Shown: positions 43,782 to 52,905 of the stretch, piece by piece | How positions within the stretch are numbered: the first letter of the stretch is position 1 | How the letters are laid out: every line of letters begins with the position of its first letter | DNA from: an uncultured Bacteroidales bacterium | Lineage (GTDB): Bacteria; Bacteroidota; Bacteroidia; Bacteroidales; Salinivirgaceae | NCBI GenBank assembly: GCA_937981765.1 | Contig: CALJOM010000014.1 | Location: forward strand, 1 to 60,929 | Direction of reading: 5' to 3' | Length of the DNA stretch: 60,929 nucleotides | Translations under genes and position numbers: made by a program | The notes under the pieces: generated by a model | What the model was told of the DNA's origin: nothing | The model's input: the letters and a program-made list of their open reading frames with translations, nothing else | Databases searched by the model: none

Positions 43782-44489
43782 ATGGCAGAGTTTAGTAACG
43801 ACAATGGCAACCAAAGTTCTTCCCTTAAGTTGTGGCTCTTTGTGGTCAATTTAATTCTTGCCGGGATGATTATGGGCTTTGGAGTTTTGTCGATCGGTAA
43901 AATTAAAGATTTTTCCTTTACTTTTATTTCCTATCCCGATCCGGCTCAAAAATTCTGCGAGCAGGATAGCATTAAAATGAAAAAAAGGATTAAGGAAATC
44001 CAAGCCAAAATTGCCAATCTTGAAAAGAAAATGTCCGCATTAGAACCAAACGATCCTTACTTGATAATAAATACAACAGCTAATACTTTTGTACTCCGCA
44101 CTAAGCATAAAATAATCAGAGAAGGATTGTGTTCTACCGGAAGTTACACACTGCTTGAGGCCGATGATGGATCCCGTTGGATTTTCAAAACACCCAAAGG
44201 TTTGTTCCGCATTCAAGGAAAAGTTGCGGATCCTGTGTGGATAAAACCCGATTGGGCTTTTATTGAAGAAGGGTTGCCTGTTCCCCCAAAAAATCATCCC
44301 GACAGATATGAATATGGTACTTTAGGCGATTATGCCCTAAGTTTAGGGAAAGGCTATTTTATTCACGGAACCTTATATCAACGATATTTGGGACTTCCTG
44401 TCACGCATGGATGTGTGCGAATGGGTGACGAAGATTTAAAGGTTGTATATCAAACCCTCTCGGTTGGGTCAAGGGTTTTTATCTATTAG
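43782..44489 (+). CDS. L,D-transpeptidase (YkuD), membrane-anchored
   Basis: 235 residues: TM near 17-38 (WLFVVNLILAGMIMGFGVL), a short coiled coil (MKKRIKEIQAKIANLEKKMS) and a canonical YkuD domain: TPKGLFRIQGKVADPVWIKP, YALSLGKGYFIHGTLYQRYL and the catalytic PVTHGCVRMGDEDLKVVY (Cys near 210). All active-site residues of L,D-transpeptidases are present. It is the second transpeptidase in the cluster, 61 bases after the first. One may handle protein attachment and the other 3-3 cross-linking, but the sequence does not assign roles. Confidence 0.92.
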   Translation: MAEFSNDNGNQSSSLKLWLFVVNLILAGMIMGFGVLSIGKIKDFSFTFISYPDPAQKFCEQDSIKMKKRIKEIQAKIANLEKKMSALEPNDPYLIINTTANTFVLRTKHKIIREGLCSTGSYTLLEADDGSRWIFKTPKGLFRIQGKVADPVWIKPDWAFIEEGLPVPPKNHPDRYEYGTLGDYALSLGKGYFIHGTLYQRYLGLPVTHGCVRMGDEDLKVVYQTLSVGSRVFIY

Positions 44490-44527
44490 TTGAGGGGACT
44501 GCAAAAAAAATATTAAAAATTACTCAC

Positions 44528-45352
44528 ATGTTCCAGAACATTCAGTCTAAAATTAAATCATGGGTTGAGAAAGTAAAGAAAATTCCGCCTAAATTTTACC
44601 TCATTACCTTTTGTATACAATTTTTCATTGCGATACTTATTCTGCTTGTTTTTGGAATTGTCCCCGTTTTAAGAGAAGTTGAACGGTTTAAAGAAAACCA
44701 AAATCATGAGCGTTGTTCTTCTGACTATCAATCGAGCTCGTTAATTCACAATTATCTTCAATTGCGCCATTATGAGGCTGTTCTTAGTAATAAACTCAAA
44801 ATGGCAAAAGATGATTCTATTGCCTTGATCATAGATTTACAAGATAGTTTAGTAAAGCTCACATTTAAAGGGATTGATCTATTTACCTCAAAAATAACCG
44901 GAATTAAAAAAAACGCAGGTCTCAGAAAACTTCCTTTTTATTTGCTCGATAGTCTTTTCTCCGGGCCTTTTTTGATTGAATATGAATATTCGTCTATTGA
45001 GAAGTTTCCCATTGTTGTGAAAAAAGCGCCCAAAGACACTATCGAAGCTGAACAAACCTCCAGAGCTCCTCAACTTCCGAAACAATCCGATGTTTTTTAC
45101 TCCTTTGTGGTTAATGAGCGATGTTTAATTGAAATAGTTCAAAGTGAGGAAGATTTAATAGGGGTTCGGTCGGATGCGAAAAAATATCGAAAACAAAAAG
45201 AACGGTTTCTAAAAACAAAGAACCTAAAGTCGGTATACACTAGTAATAGTAGCCCCTACATCTATCAATTAACCGTTAAGATACCTCGTGAGGATGCCCG
45301 CTCCATTTATCGAGCACTTCCTGTAAAACCTGCGGTATTAATTCGGTACTAA
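44528..45352 (+). CDS. membrane protein with possible degenerate L,D-transpeptidase-like C-terminus
   Basis: 274 residues: a basic cytoplasmic N-terminus, one TM (about 23-47, FYLITFCIQFFIAILILLVF), and a periplasmic region with helical (LQLRHYEAVLSNKLKMAKDD) and then mixed beta sequence. The last segment, IPREDARSIYRALPVKPAVL, runs in parallel with the end of the preceding transpeptidase, MGDEDLKVVYQTLSVGSRVF, but the HGC catalytic motif before it is absent (YIYQLTVK instead). A catalytically dead YkuD relative is therefore possible. It is the last gene of the unit, 38 bases after the transpeptidase and before a terminator. I do not recognise a named family. Confidence 0.65.
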   Translation: MFQNIQSKIKSWVEKVKKIPPKFYLITFCIQFFIAILILLVFGIVPVLREVERFKENQNHERCSSDYQSSSLIHNYLQLRHYEAVLSNKLKMAKDDSIALIIDLQDSLVKLTFKGIDLFTSKITGIKKNAGLRKLPFYLLDSLFSGPFLIEYEYSSIEKFPIVVKKAPKDTIEAEQTSRAPQLPKQSDVFYSFVVNERCLIEIVQSEEDLIGVRSDAKKYRKQKERFLKTKNLKSVYTSNSSPYIYQLTVKIPREDARSIYRALPVKPAVLIRY

Positions 45353-45387
45353 CTTTTTATCAGAGACGTTAAAGCCATTTCCAGCAT

Positions 45388-45410
45388 GCTTGTTTGCGAA
45401 CAAGCTTTTT
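45388..45410 (+). terminator. Rho-independent terminator of the transpeptidase cluster
   Basis: Stem GCTTGTT (45388-45394), loop TGCG, AACAAGC (45399-45405), then five T. It closes the unit begun at 41914. Confidence 0.88.
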
Positions 45411-45579
45411 CACGAGCCTCCTTCCTTTATTTAGGTATCAGGGTTACCGAGCTCTCCAATATGTTTAACTGCTGGGATCTACACCTTTAAAAAATTAATT
45501 TGCCAACCCTGGTAGAGCCTTTGTCAAATATTTTAGTTTAAAAAAGGCTTATTTCGGGTTTATTTCATTAAAAAGCGCT

Positions 45580-45587
45580 TATTTTTG
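45580..45587 (+). promoter_or_regulatory. promoter -7 box (TATTTTTG) for second wza-wzc operon
   Basis: TATTTTTG lies about 70 bases before the ATG at 45657. No convincing -33 element. Confidence 0.4.
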
Positions 45588-45656
45588 TGAATTAAATGGT
45601 GAATTATAGAATTTTTCCATGTAGCATAATTTTTGAAAAGGATAGAAATCACCGGA

Positions 45657-46409
45657 ATGAATAAAAAAATATTGCTCTATATTCTGGTACTTTTTTTAGC
45701 TTCAGGCTGTCTGCAGCACAAAGATCTTTTGATCTTGAACGTAGATTCATTTTCTGTTCAAAGTCCGGTGTATAATGAGTATAAACTCCGCCCACAAGAT
45801 CTATTATACATTCGGGTTATGTCGAGTGATAAAACGATTCAATCCATTTTTGAACCAATTTCTGAAGATCGCGTTTACACAATGAACGATAAAAATTTAT
45901 ATTTAACCGGTTATACGATAAACAACGACAGTACTATTGTGGTGCCACTTCTTGGGAAGTTCAAGGCGGCGGGATTGACCCTAAATCAACTACAGTCAGT
46001 CATTCAGAAAAAGATAGACGAAATGGTTATCGATACTTATGCTACTGTTAAGTTAGCTAATTACAAAGTTACAGTTTTGGGAGAAGTAGATCGGCCGGGG
46101 GTTATTTTTATGTCTCAAACTAACCCAACTATTTTTGACGCCCTTGCCATGGTCGGCGATATTTCCAAAACCGGAAACCGAAAAAAAATAACTGTGTTAC
46201 GGGAAGTTAATAATAGCCTGGAGAAATATCAAGTTGACCTTTCCGATATCAGTGTATTGAACTCTCAAGCTTATTTTGTCTACCCTAACGACGTTATTTA
46301 TGTCAAACCATTACGCACCCGAATTGTATTTGATAATATTCCGATATATTCCATATTTCTGTCAACAATCACCACATTCTTGCTAATTTACAATGTAGTG
46401 CTAAGGTGA
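45657..46409 (+). CDS. Wza-like polysaccharide export lipoprotein (copy 2)
   Basis: 250 residues from the ATG at 45657, which begins a lipoprotein signal (KKILLYILVLFLASGC). Polysaccharide-export domain: YNEYKLRPQDLLYIRVMSSD, DSTIVVPLLGKFKAAGLTLN; SLBB-like part: YKVTVLGEVDRPGVIFMSQT, TIFDALAMVGDISKTGNRKK; hydrophobic C-terminus (IPIYSIFLSTITTFLLIYNV). Same architecture as the copy at 3267-4025 but clearly diverged. The kinase gene follows directly. This pair has no glycosyltransferase neighbours; the downstream sugar-nucleotide genes at 51905-57016 may serve it. Confidence 0.92.
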   Translation: MNKKILLYILVLFLASGCLQHKDLLILNVDSFSVQSPVYNEYKLRPQDLLYIRVMSSDKTIQSIFEPISEDRVYTMNDKNLYLTGYTINNDSTIVVPLLGKFKAAGLTLNQLQSVIQKKIDEMVIDTYATVKLANYKVTVLGEVDRPGVIFMSQTNPTIFDALAMVGDISKTGNRKKITVLREVNNSLEKYQVDLSDISVLNSQAYFVYPNDVIYVKPLRTRIVFDNIPIYSIFLSTITTFLLIYNVVLR

Positions 46410-46425
46410 AATTTTGAAGATCAGA

Positions 46426-48873
46426 ATGAACGCAAATTTTTTAGACGTAAATCCTACGGATGACAGCAACATCGATATAAAAAAGTTGCTCTTTTTGATG
46501 CTTTTCAATTGGTATTGGATAGTTTTGGGGGCCTTATCGGGGTTTACTGTTGCGTACCTGTATAACCGCTATACTAATGCAGTTTATGGAGTGTCTACTA
46601 CGCTGATTATTAATATAGACGACAAAAGGGCATTTTTTGATAAAAATCTGATTGAAGGGTTAGATTTATTGCAACGCTCAAAGAACCTTGAAAATGAAAT
46701 AGCAATATTGCGTTCTTTCGATTTAAATAAGCAAACGATAAACTCACTAAATTTTGGAGTAACGTATATTGGCATTGGCCGAATAAAAGATAACGAAATT
46801 TATCCGCCTGAAGAGTTTGTGGTAGAACCCGATTCGAGTTATAATCAGGCAAAAGGAGTTCCCTTTTATTTGACATTTCTCCCAAACGATAAAATTTTGC
46901 TTGAACTTAACGATGAGCGTAAGTTTACCCTAGGTTACAACGAATGGTTTGAAAATGAATATTTTAGATTCCGAATAGTTCCCATCGAAAATAAAAAAGG
47001 TCGTAAAGGGAATGGAGCGCTGAAATACATGGTTTATTTCAATTCAGTTGATCGTTTAGCCAAAATATATCGCAACAAGTTGAATATCGAACTTTTATCT
47101 GAACAAGGTACGGTGTTGGTCCTTTCCTCAGCTGGTCAAGTTCCTGAAAAAGAGATAGATTATCTTAATAAACTTACTGAAACCTATATTCACCGGGATC
47201 TGGAAGAGAAACGCAAAATTGTTACAAGCACCATAGAATTTATTGATAATCAGTTGGTAGCCATAACAGATTCTTTATACAAAACCGAAATACTGCTGCA
47301 AAATTTCAGACTGGATAATGAAATCATATCGATAGATCGTGAAGGGCAAACATTGTTGGTTAAGTATGAGCAGCTTCAAACAGACCTAGCTCAGGAGAAA
47401 ATAAAGCAACAATATCTGGAATATTTAGAAAAGCATATTCGGTCGCGCCAGGAAGGAATTTCGTTTGTTGCTCCTGGAGTTGCCGGGATTAACGATCCAT
47501 TATTATCGGGATTGATTAATCAGCTTAATAACACAAAACTCGAAAAACAATCGCTCGATTTTACTACAAAGCAAGAATTAGCAAGAAGTCAAATATTGGA
47601 ACAAAAGATTCGGGGGCTTGAAGAGGCTATTTTGCAAAATGTTGGAACCCTGAAGGATCAGAACAAAATGGTGATTAAAGATTTGGAGCGTAGAATTGAG
47701 GAATACTTTAATGAGATCAAAAAATTACCGGTTAATGAAAGACTACTGTTAGGAATTAAAAGGAAATTTGCCCTTAACGAAAATATCTACACCTTTTTGC
47801 TTGAAAAACGTGCCGAGGCAGGTATAAAAAAATCCAGCATTATGTCGGATGCAAAAGTTCTCGACCCCGCTGGATTCAACACAGTTTATTATATAGGCCC
47901 AAAAACCGGACAGAATTTAACGCTAGGCATAGTTATCGGATCTTTGATTCCTGTGTTTTTATTGCTTATATTTAATTATCTTGATGTTAAAGTTTCTGAT
48001 GGTAAGGAGATTTCACGACATACTCAAGTGACTATTGTTGGAAGTGTAAGCCACAATACCACAAAAACTGAAATGGTTGTTTTTGAAAAACCCCGATCGT
48101 TAATAACTGAGTCGTTCAGAAGTATAAAAACAAATATACAATTTGTTACTGGACAAGATGGATGTAAGGTAATAATGTTTACGTCTGCCATAAGCGGTGA
48201 AGGCAAGACTTTTTGTTCAATAAACCTTGCCTCAGCCTATGCAACAACCGATAGAAAAACAGTTTTGGTGGGTCTTGATTTACGAAAACCAAAACTTCAC
48301 AAAGAGTTTAATTTGGAAGATAACATTGGAGTTACCAACTATTTGTATGGGAAGGTTTCTTTCAACGATATAATCTTCTCAACCCCAATTCCCAACCTTG
48401 ATCTTATACCCTCAGGAACTCCACCTACAAATCCTAATCAATTGCTGGAGTCGAAAGAGTTTAGTCAGTTTTTGGCTAAACTTAAAACTCTTTATGATAT
48501 AATTATTATTGATTCACCACCAGTGGCTCTGGTAAGCGATGCCGTTTTTCTCTCAACTTTTTGCGATGCCACCATATTTGTAATCCGTTTAAAATTCTCC
48601 AACAAAAGTGTTTACAACATAATTAACGATCTTTACCATAATCGTGGAATTAAGTCGTTGATGATTGCACTAAACGATGTTAAATCTGGTACCTATTATG
48701 GCTATAATTACGGTTATGGCTATGGCTATGGTTATGGCTACGGCTACGGTTATGGTTACGGTTACGGAACCGATTCAGAAGAAATTTATGGTGGGTACTT
48801 CGATGAAGGGGGGCGTGAAAAACTCACGCTGAAGAGCTTTATAAAGAAGATCTTGTTTTTTGACAAATCCTAG
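46426..48873 (+). CDS. Wzc-like polysaccharide co-polymerase / BY-type tyrosine autokinase (copy 2)
   Basis: About 815 residues from the ATG at 46426 (MNANFLDVNPTDD); a TTG at 46414 would add four. TM1 (about 25-45), Wzz-like periplasmic part with coiled coil, TM2 (about 500-525), kinase with Walker A TSAISGEGKTFCSINLA (about 590), Walker A' VGLDLRKPKLH and Walker B IIIIDSPPVALVSD. The C-terminal Gly-Tyr run (about 757-780) is encoded by imperfect GGYTAY hexamers, and more tyrosines follow (EEIYGGYFDEGG). It pairs with the export gene 4-16 bases upstream. The Gly-Tyr tail is shared with copy 1 although the rest has diverged. Confidence 0.93.
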   Translation: MNANFLDVNPTDDSNIDIKKLLFLMLFNWYWIVLGALSGFTVAYLYNRYTNAVYGVSTTLIINIDDKRAFFDKNLIEGLDLLQRSKNLENEIAILRSFDLNKQTINSLNFGVTYIGIGRIKDNEIYPPEEFVVEPDSSYNQAKGVPFYLTFLPNDKILLELNDERKFTLGYNEWFENEYFRFRIVPIENKKGRKGNGALKYMVYFNSVDRLAKIYRNKLNIELLSEQGTVLVLSSAGQVPEKEIDYLNKLTETYIHRDLEEKRKIVTSTIEFIDNQLVAITDSLYKTEILLQNFRLDNEIISIDREGQTLLVKYEQLQTDLAQEKIKQQYLEYLEKHIRSRQEGISFVAPGVAGINDPLLSGLINQLNNTKLEKQSLDFTTKQELARSQILEQKIRGLEEAILQNVGTLKDQNKMVIKDLERRIEEYFNEIKKLPVNERLLLGIKRKFALNENIYTFLLEKRAEAGIKKSSIMSDAKVLDPAGFNTVYYIGPKTGQNLTLGIVIGSLIPVFLLLIFNYLDVKVSDGKEISRHTQVTIVGSVSHNTTKTEMVVFEKPRSLITESFRSIKTNIQFVTGQDGCKVIMFTSAISGEGKTFCSINLASAYATTDRKTVLVGLDLRKPKLHKEFNLEDNIGVTNYLYGKVSFNDIIFSTPIPNLDLIPSGTPPTNPNQLLESKEFSQFLAKLKTLYDIIIIDSPPVALVSDAVFLSTFCDATIFVIRLKFSNKSVYNIINDLYHNRGIKSLMIALNDVKSGTYYGYNYGYGYGYGYGYGYGYGYGYGTDSEEIYGGYFDEGGREKLTLKSFIKKILFFDKS
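48695..48767 (+). repeat. in-frame hexanucleotide repeat coding Gly-Tyr (copy 2 kinase)
   Basis: About 11-12 imperfect GGYTAY units encode alternating Gly and Tyr. Slippage by whole units would change the number of phosphorylatable tyrosines without a frameshift. Confidence 0.85.
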
Positions 48874-48914
48874 CTACAGGGGAAATCCTATCATAAAAAG
48901 CTGAACAAAAGTTG

Positions 48915-48922
48915 TATCTTTG
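48915..48922 (+). promoter_or_regulatory. promoter -7 box (TATCTTTG) for lysS
   Basis: TATCTTTG lies 37 bases before the lysS ATG; a good -7 match, with no clear -33 element. Confidence 0.55.
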
Positions 48923-48958
48923 CAACTTTGATAGTTTCGTAACATAAAACAGATTTAT

Positions 48959-50683
48959 ATGTCGGTATTAGATTTAAGCGAACAGGAAATTTTCCGTCGT
49001 CAATCGTTGGAGGACTTAAGAAAATTGGGGATAGAGCCTTATCCTCAGGAAGGATTTGAGATTAATACCACCACCGAAGAAATCCTTGCGAACTTCGATC
49101 CGGAGAAAAAAAATTATCAAAACGTTAGCATTGCCGGCCGGATAATGGCTCGTCGCATCATGGGAAAGGCCTCATTTTGCGAGTTGATGGATGAGAAAGG
49201 CCGTATTCAACTTTATTTCAACCGTGATGAAATATGCCCGGGCGATGATAAAACCCTTTACAACGAAGTTTTTAAGAAGCATTTGGATATTGGAGATATT
49301 ATCGGAGTGAAAGGATACGCCTTTATTACACAGGTTGGCGAGAAAAGTATCTTCGTTAAAGAGTTCAAAATCTTGTCGAAATCGTTGCGAGTTCTTCCGA
49401 TTGTGAAGGAAAAAGACGGGGTTGTGTACGATGCATTTTCCGACCCCGAGCAGCGTTATCGACAACGCTACGTAGACCTTATAGTTAACCCTCATATCAA
49501 GGATGTTTTTATTAAACGGGCTAAGATTATCGAAACCATGCGGCAGATGTTTAATGAGCATGGCTATTTGGAAGTAGAAACCCCGATTTTACAACCTATT
49601 CCCGGAGGAGCAGCGGCACGGCCTTTCATCACACATCACAATGCCCTGAATATTCCGCTTTATCTGCGTATAGCCAACGAACTTTATTTAAAGCGGTTAA
49701 TTGTAGGCGGGTTTAATGGGGTTTATGAATTTGCCAAAGACTTCCGAAACGAGGGGATGGATCGAACACATAACCCTGAGTTTACGGTAATGGAAATTTA
49801 TGTTGCCTACAAAGATTATTTCTGGATGATGGAGTTCACCGAGAAAATGCTCCAAAAGGTTGCTCTGGCCATTCATGGAACAACCGAGGTGCCTGTTGGT
49901 GACAAAATCATCAATTTTAAGCCACCGTTCCGACGGCTAACAATGATCGATGCCATTAAAGAATATGCAGGTGTTGATATCACTGGCATGAACGAACAAC
50001 AGTTACGTGAGGTGTGCAAGAAACTTGATATAGAGGTGGATGAAACTTTCGGGAAAGGAAAGCTGATAGATGAAATCTTCGGAGAAACCTGTGAAGAACA
50101 TCTCATTCAACCAACGTTTATAATCGATTATCCCATAGAGATGTCGCCGTTGTGCAAGCGTCACCGAAAAAACCCTGAATTAACCGAACGTTTTGAACTT
50201 TTAGTTAACGGCAAAGAGCTTTGCAATGCCTACACTGAGTTGAACGATCCTATTGATCAGCTTGAACGATTCAAAGAGCAACTACGTTTGAGCGAAAAAG
50301 GAGATGAAGAGGCAATGTTTATCGATTACGATTTTGTTCGTGCCCTTGAATATGGCATGCCACCTTGTGCCGGTATGGGGATAGGTATTGACCGATTAAC
50401 TATGATTATGACTAATCAGCCCTCGATTCAGGATGTGCTGTTTTTCCCGCAAATGCGCCCCGAAAAGAAAATTGAGCGTGACGAACCCGCTAAATTTATC
50501 GAAACGGGTGTTCCCCAAGAATGGGTTGAGATTCTCATAAATAATGGCTTTACTACCGTTTCTGCTTTGAAAAATGCAAATCCAAACAAAGTTCATCAAG
50601 TGATTTGTGGAGCCAACAAAAAGTTAAAGCTTGGATTAAAAAATCCAACTCCCGAAGAAGTTCGTCAGTGGATAGAATCGTAA
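48959..50683 (+). CDS. lysS: lysyl-tRNA synthetase, class II
   Basis: 574 residues. N-terminal OB-fold anticodon-binding domain ([20 protein letters not shown]), class II motif 1 around [20 protein letters not shown], motif 2 [20 protein letters not shown] and motif 3 [15 protein letters not shown]. Beyond the catalytic core there is a C-terminal extension of about 60 residues ([20 protein letters not shown]), common in Bacteroidota LysS and longer than E. coli LysS. Own promoter, and a hairpin immediately after the stop. Confidence 0.97.
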   Translation: MSVLDLSEQEIFRRQSLEDLRKLGIEPYPQEGFEINTTTEEILANFDPEKKNYQNVSIAGRIMARRIMGKASFCELMDEKGRIQLYFNRDEICPGDDKTLYNEVFKKHLDIGDIIGVKGYAFITQVGEKSIFVKEFKILSKSLRVLPIVKEKDGVVYDAFSDPEQRYRQRYVDLIVNPHIKDVFIKRAKIIETMRQMFNEHGYLEVETPILQPIPGGAAARPFITHHNALNIPLYLRIANELYLKRLIVGGFNGVYEFAKDFRNEGMDRTHNPEFTVMEIYVAYKDYFWMMEFTEKMLQKVALAIHGTTEVPVGDKIINFKPPFRRLTMIDAIKEYAGVDITGMNEQQLREVCKKLDIEVDETFGKGKLIDEIFGETCEEHLIQPTFIIDYPIEMSPLCKRHRKNPELTERFELLVNGKELCNAYTELNDPIDQLERFKEQLRLSEKGDEEAMFIDYDFVRALEYGMPPCAGMGIGIDRLTMIMTNQPSIQDVLFFPQMRPEKKIERDEPAKFIETGVPQEWVEILINNGFTTVSALKNANPNKVHQVICGANKKLKLGLKNPTPEEVRQWIES

Positions 50684-50688
50684 CAACG

Positions 50689-50713
50689 TTAGGCTGCCCT
50701 TAAGGTAGCCTAA
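50689..50713 (+). terminator. weak hairpin terminator after lysS
   Basis: Stem TTAGGCT (50689-50695) with AGCCTAA (50707-50713) and inner pairing. The T run after it is poor, so termination may be partial. Confidence 0.5.
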
Positions 50714-50767
50714 TGTTCATTGTAAATAGGTGAAATTTATCTTGTTTGTAGTAAACAAAACCGAATT

Positions 50768-51766
50768 ATGAATTCAAAACTCAATGTTGCAATTATGGCT
50801 GGAGGAAACTCCTCCGAAGCGGGTATTTCGCTTCGTGGTGCTGCTCAAATTGCCAGCTGGCTCGACCCAGAGCGGTTTAATGTTTTCACCATATTGGTTA
50901 AAGGATGCGAATGGGTGTTGAAATTGCCGGATAATTCTGAAATCAGTGTTGATAAGAATGATTTTAGCGTAATGAACCACGGGGAAAAAATAAAGTTTGA
51001 TTTTGCTTTGATTGCAATTCACGGCACCCCCGGTGAAAATGGTTTGTTGCAGGGGTACTTCGAAATGATGAACATTCCATACAATACAGGTGGAGTAATG
51101 AATGCTGCTCTTACGTTTAACAAATATTATTGTAAGCAACTTGTCAAGGAGACAGGAGTTTGTCTGGCTAATGATTTTTTATTGCATCGCAATCAGACTG
51201 TAGACATATCTGCAATAGTTAAAAAGTTGAGATTACCGATTTTTGTGAAACCCAACGAAAGCGGGAGTAGCTACGGAGTGAGTAAAGTTATGGAAGAAAA
51301 AGAGCTTCAGGTCGCTATAGATAAGGCGTTTAGTGAGGATGATTCAATAATTTTGGAAGAGTTTATTTCCGGACGGGAGATGACCTGTGGAGTCTTAAAA
51401 ACTAGCCAGCAAAAAATAATTCTTCCCGTTACTGAAATTATCTCGGAGACGGAATTTTTCGACTATGAGGCAAAATACCTCAGCAAATCGAAAGAAATTA
51501 CCCCGGCTCACATCACAGAACAACTTAAAGATCGGATTCAAGCTCTTTCTTCGGCCATTTACGACCGTCTTCAATGCCATGGGGTTGTGCGAATCGACTA
51601 TATCGTAAATCACGACAAGGTATATTTTCTCGAGATTAATACCGTTCCTGGCATGAGCGAAGCAAGCATTATTCCCCAACAGGTTAGGGCGGCAGGAAGT
51701 AATATGAGAGATTTTTTATCTATGATTATCGACGAGGCCCTCAATCGCCATGCAACCAGGCGATAA
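50768..51766 (+). CDS. ddl: D-alanine--D-alanine ligase
   Basis: 332-residue ATP-grasp ligase making D-Ala-D-Ala for MurF. Signatures: IMAGGNSSEAGISLRGAAQI, AIHGTPGENGLLQGYFEMMN (His-Gly loop), LPIFVKPNESGSSYGVSKV, EEFISGREMTCGV and YFLEINTVPGMSEASIIPQQ. The N-terminal glycine loop and C-terminal metal-binding ENINTxPG-type motif are intact. It stands alone between lysS and the nucleotide-sugar operon, apart from the other cell-wall genes. Confidence 0.96.
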   Translation: MNSKLNVAIMAGGNSSEAGISLRGAAQIASWLDPERFNVFTILVKGCEWVLKLPDNSEISVDKNDFSVMNHGEKIKFDFALIAIHGTPGENGLLQGYFEMMNIPYNTGGVMNAALTFNKYYCKQLVKETGVCLANDFLLHRNQTVDISAIVKKLRLPIFVKPNESGSSYGVSKVMEEKELQVAIDKAFSEDDSIILEEFISGREMTCGVLKTSQQKIILPVTEIISETEFFDYEAKYLSKSKEITPAHITEQLKDRIQALSSAIYDRLQCHGVVRIDYIVNHDKVYFLEINTVPGMSEASIIPQQVRAAGSNMRDFLSMIIDEALNRHATRR

Positions 51767-51826
51767 TCTAATTTCAACGTTGGTTTGGGTGTTGAATTTA
51801 TGCCTTTAGCAGTAACAGTAACCAAT

Positions 51827-51858
51827 TTTGGTGTAAAACCAAAAAATGTTTAGGTTTG
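51827..51858 (+). promoter_or_regulatory. promoter of the uxs-rfbACD-pgm operon
   Basis: TTTG (51827-51830), 20 bases, TAGGTTTG (51851-51858), about 46 bases before the uxs ATG. A full Bacteroidota-type promoter. Confidence 0.7.
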
Positions 51859-51904
51859 TTAAAAAATAATTCGGCTAAAACTAGCCATAAAATAGTTTGA
51901 ATAA

Positions 51905-52882
51905 ATGAAACGAGCATTAGTTACAGGAGGAGCTGGATTCATTGGATCACATTTGTGCGAACGGCTTCTTGCCCAAAATTACGAAGTAATAGCCCTCGAT
52001 AACTTTTTTACAGGGGATAAACGAAATGTTTTGCATTTGCTGAAAAATCCGATGTTCGAATTGGTGCGTCACGATATTACGCATCCCTATTTTGCGGAGG
52101 TTGATGAGATTTATAATTTGGCATGCCCGGCATCTCCGGTGCATTATCAGTATAATCCGATTAAAACTATTAAAACCAGTGTTCTGGGAGCAATCAACAT
52201 GCTCGGGTTGGCCAAGCGAATCAAGGCTAAAGTTTTACAAGCATCCACTTCGGAGGTTTATGGCGACCCGGAAGTTCATCCACAAGTAGAAAGCTACTGG
52301 GGAAATGTTAATCCAATAGGTATTCGTTCCTGCTACGATGAAGGCAAACGATGCGCCGAAACTCTTTTTATGGATTATCATCGGCAAAATAAAGTAAAAA
52401 TAAAAATCATCAGAATTTTTAACACCTACGGACCAAGAATGCACCCCAACGATGGGAGGGTGGTAAGCAATTTCATTATACAGGCTTTGCAGAACAAAGA
52501 TATCACAATTTATGGCACGGGGGAGCAGACCCGCAGTTTTCAATATATCGACGATTTGATAGAAGGGACAATTCGAATGATGGGGACGGATGATTCAGTA
52601 ATTGGGCCTGTTAATCTTGGAAATCCTGAAGAATTTACCATCAATGAACTGGCGAAGATTGTAATCGATATGATCGGAAGCCGCTCAAAAATAGTGCATC
52701 TTCCACCAGTATCAGACGATCCCACACAACGTCGCCCCGATATCACCCTTGCTAAGGAATTACTCCAGAATTGGGAACCAACGATAAAACTCTCCGAAGG
52801 TCTCAAAAAAACAATTGAATATTTCGATCAGTTACTTAAAACCTCCTCTATCGAAGATTGGAAGTACCGAAATACAATATAA
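51905..52882 (+). CDS. uxs: UDP-glucuronate decarboxylase (UDP-xylose synthase)
   Basis: 325-residue extended SDR that converts UDP-glucuronate to UDP-xylose. NAD motif [14 protein letters not shown], then [20 protein letters not shown], the catalytic region [20 protein letters not shown] and [20 protein letters not shown] (Tyr-x3-Lys), and [20 protein letters not shown]. The Arg-Ser-Cys-Tyr-Asp-Glu-Gly-Lys-Arg motif separates UXS from RfbB (dTDP-glucose 4,6-dehydratase), which the neighbourhood might otherwise suggest. First gene of the operon; rfbA starts 23 bases after its stop. No UDP-glucose dehydrogenase gene is in the window. Confidence 0.93.
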   Translation: MKRALVTGGAGFIGSHLCERLLAQNYEVIALDNFFTGDKRNVLHLLKNPMFELVRHDITHPYFAEVDEIYNLACPASPVHYQYNPIKTIKTSVLGAINMLGLAKRIKAKVLQASTSEVYGDPEVHPQVESYWGNVNPIGIRSCYDEGKRCAETLFMDYHRQNKVKIKIIRIFNTYGPRMHPNDGRVVSNFIIQALQNKDITIYGTGEQTRSFQYIDDLIEGTIRMMGTDDSVIGPVNLGNPEEFTINELAKIVIDMIGSRSKIVHLPPVSDDPTQRRPDITLAKELLQNWEPTIKLSEGLKKTIEYFDQLLKTSSIEDWKYRNTI

Positions 52883-52905
52883 CCCATAATCCTCAACAAA
52901 TAGCC

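Larger units (their letters stand above)
45353..45656. other. 304-base intergenic region between the transpeptidase cluster and second wza-like gene
   Basis: Contains a strong terminator near its left end and a TATTTTTG box near the right. The middle (45411-45575) has no ORF of note and no hairpin I would call. Confidence 0.6.

Noticed and set aside
51905..52882. rfbB (dTDP-glucose 4,6-dehydratase) suggested by the rfbACD neighbourhood
   Set aside because: The sequence motifs are those of UDP-xylose synthase.
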